Shown: one piece after another, positions 5,647 to 6,767 of the stretch
Position numbering within the stretch: the first letter of the stretch is position 1
How the letters are laid out: each line of letters opens with the position of its first letter
DNA from: CAZEDU01 sp964511185
GTDB lineage: Bacteria > Myxococcota > Myxococcia > Myxococcales > Myxococcaceae
Length of the DNA stretch: 6,767 nt
Assembly (NCBI GenBank): GCA_964511185.1
Contig: CAZEDU010000178.1
Location: 1-6,767 of the forward strand
Reading direction: 5' to 3'
Translations under genes and position numbers: made by a program
The notes under the pieces: generated by a model
Told to the model about the DNA's origin: nothing
What the model saw: the letters and a program-made list of their open reading frames with translations, nothing else
The model's database searches: none

Positions 5647-6767
5647 CTAGGCCCGGCACCGCTCGGCGCGGTCGAGCAGCAGCTTCTTCTCGCGCGCGTT
5701 CTGGGTGAGCGACGCGGCGCGCTCGAGCTCGGTACGCGCCTCGTCGAACCGCCCGAGCTTCTGGAGCAGGTCGCCGCGGACGGCGGGCAGCAGGTGGTAG
5801 TGGGCGAGCGCGGGCTCGTCCACCAGCGCGTCGACGAGCGCGAGCCCTGCTTCGGGGCCGAACGCCATGGAGACCGCCACCGCGCGGTTGAGCTCGACGA
5901 CCGGCGAAGGCGAGCGCCGCGCCAAGAGCTCGTACAGCGCGGCGATTCGCTTCCAGTCGGTCTCCTCCGCGGTGCGCGCCCGCGCGTGGCACGCCGCGAT
6001 GGCGGCCTGCAGCACGTAAGCTCCGCTCTCTCGAGTCAGCGCGGCCGCGCGCTCGAGCGCCTTGAGCCCGCGCTGAATGAGCAGGCGGTCCCACCGCGCG
6101 CGGTTCTGGTCGAGCAGGAGGATCGGCTCACCGGTGGGCCCGGTGCGCGCCGCCGCGCGCGACGCCTGCAGCTCCATCAGCGCCACCAGCCCGTGCACCT
6201 CGGGCTCGTCCGGCGCCAGCTCCGCGAGCACGCGCCCCAAGCGCAGCGCGTCGGAGCACAGCTCGGGGCGCATCCAGTCGTCGCCCGCGGTGGCCGAGTA
6301 GCCCTCGTTGAAGACGAGGTAGATGACCTCGAGCACCGACGCGAGCCGCGGCGCGAGCGCCTCGCCCTGCGGCACCTCGAACGGCACCTTCGCCTCGGAC
6401 AGCGTGCGCTTGGCCCGGACGATTCGCTGCGCCACGGTCGGCTCGGGCACCAGGAAGGCGCGGGCGATTTCTTCGGTGGTCAGCCCGCCGACGAGCCGCA
6501 GCGTGAGCGCCACCCGCGCCTCCATCGAGAGGATGGGATGACAGGAGACGAAGATGAGGCGCAGTAGGTCATCGCCTAGGTCCTCGTCGAGGGCGGTGTC
6601 CAGGTCGGGGGTCGACTCGTCCTGACGCCGCTCGTGCGCGTGCTTCAGCTCGTCGCTCTTTCGCTCGAGCAGCCGCGCGCGACGCAGCTGATCCACCGCG
6701 CGGTGCTTGGCGGTCGTCATCAGCCAGGCGCCTGGGTTCTCTGGGACGCCGGAGGCAGGCCAGCGCT
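5647..6767 (-). CDS. ECF42-type RNA polymerase sigma factor, 5' end cut by window edge
   Basis: This sigma-70-family factor directs RNA polymerase to a small regulon. The frame is open to the right edge, so the ATG at 6720 is internal: the 15 residues before it include PENPGAWL, and VDQLRR follows, together forming conserved region 2 of ECF sigma factors. Roughly 30-50 N-terminal residues lie outside. Counting from that Met, region 4 occupies about 52-107 (LIFVSCHPILSMEARVALTL, then the helix-turn-helix LTTEEIARAFLVPEPTVAQR). A long C-terminal extension of about 250 residues follows, with YLVFNEGYSAT (134-144), VVELNRAVAVS (274-284) and a TPR-like end, GDLLQKLGRFDEARTELERA (316-335). This DUF6596/TPR-like tail is the hallmark of group ECF42 (COG4941), whose members lack a classical anti-sigma factor and are often encoded beside YCII/DGPF-domain proteins. 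No such partner is visible inside the window. The gene ends 19 bases from the convergent methyltransferase. Confidence 0.93.
   Translation of the reverse strand, partial: RWPASGVPENPGAWLMTTAKHRAVDQLRRARLLERKSDELKHAHERRQDESTPDLDTALDEDLGDDLLRLIFVSCHPILSMEARVALTLRLVGGLTTEEIARAFLVPEPTVAQRIVRAKRTLSEAKVPFEVPQGEALAPRLASVLEVIYLVFNEGYSATAGDDWMRPELCSDALRLGRVLAELAPDEPEVHGLVALMELQASRAAARTGPTGEPILLLDQNRARWDRLLIQRGLKALERAAALTRESGAYVLQAAIAACHARARTAEETDWKRIAALYELLARRSPSPVVELNRAVAVSMAFGPEAGLALVDALVDEPALAHYHLLPAVRGDLLQKLGRFDEARTELERAASLTQNAREKKLLLDRAERCRA

Noticed and set aside
5794..6567. Plus-strand 257-codon open frame opposite the sigma factor
   Set aside because: It is antisense to the region 4 and C-terminal extension of a clear ECF42 protein and has no recognisable domain.

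Overview
The window is very GC-rich throughout, with third codon positions almost all G or C. Genes are packed tightly, with 4-base start/stop overlaps and gaps of 4, 19, 37 and 64 bases. This style, together with a C-terminally extended ECF sigma factor, an Rsm22-type methyltransferase and several cell-envelope genes, fits a myxobacterium or relative (Myxococcota). That placement is inferred from composition and gene content; there is no rRNA or marker gene here to prove it.

Positions 1 to 4423, minus strand, form one apparent five-gene operon read right to left. It encodes an ABC-2 exporter ATPase (4423-3428), a first permease (3431-2613), a second permease (2608-1820), an LpcC-like family 4 glycosyltransferase (1782-763) and a second family 4 glycosyltransferase (766 to beyond the left edge). 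The first and last junctions are ATGA/GTGA-type overlaps, and the permease pair is 4 bases apart. Only the junction before the first glycosyltransferase has a short gap, and it carries a clear Shine-Dalgarno sequence. The exporter matches the uncharacterised three-part ABC-2 family COG4586/COG4587/COG3694. Its cotranscription with two sugar transferases suggests a link to envelope glycan or glycolipid export, but the substrate cannot be read from the sequence.

Positions 4424 to 4487 are a 64-base divergent spacer. It separates the exporter operon from a plus-strand gene (4488-5627) for an Rsm22/METTL17-like putative SAM methyltransferase with four cysteines placed like the iron-sulfur ligands of that family.

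Positions 5628 to 5646 are a 19-base gap between converging genes and hold a near-perfect 13-base palindrome. From 5647 to the right edge runs a minus-strand ECF42-type sigma factor gene whose N-terminal part lies outside the window.

All seven genes belong to recognisable families. I found no RNA gene, insertion sequence, CRISPR array or phage element, and no gene-free stretch longer than 64 bases. The points most worth a second look are the exporter-glycosyltransferase linkage, the four-cysteine Rsm22-like protein, the convergent palindrome and the possibly leaderless start of the exporter operon.
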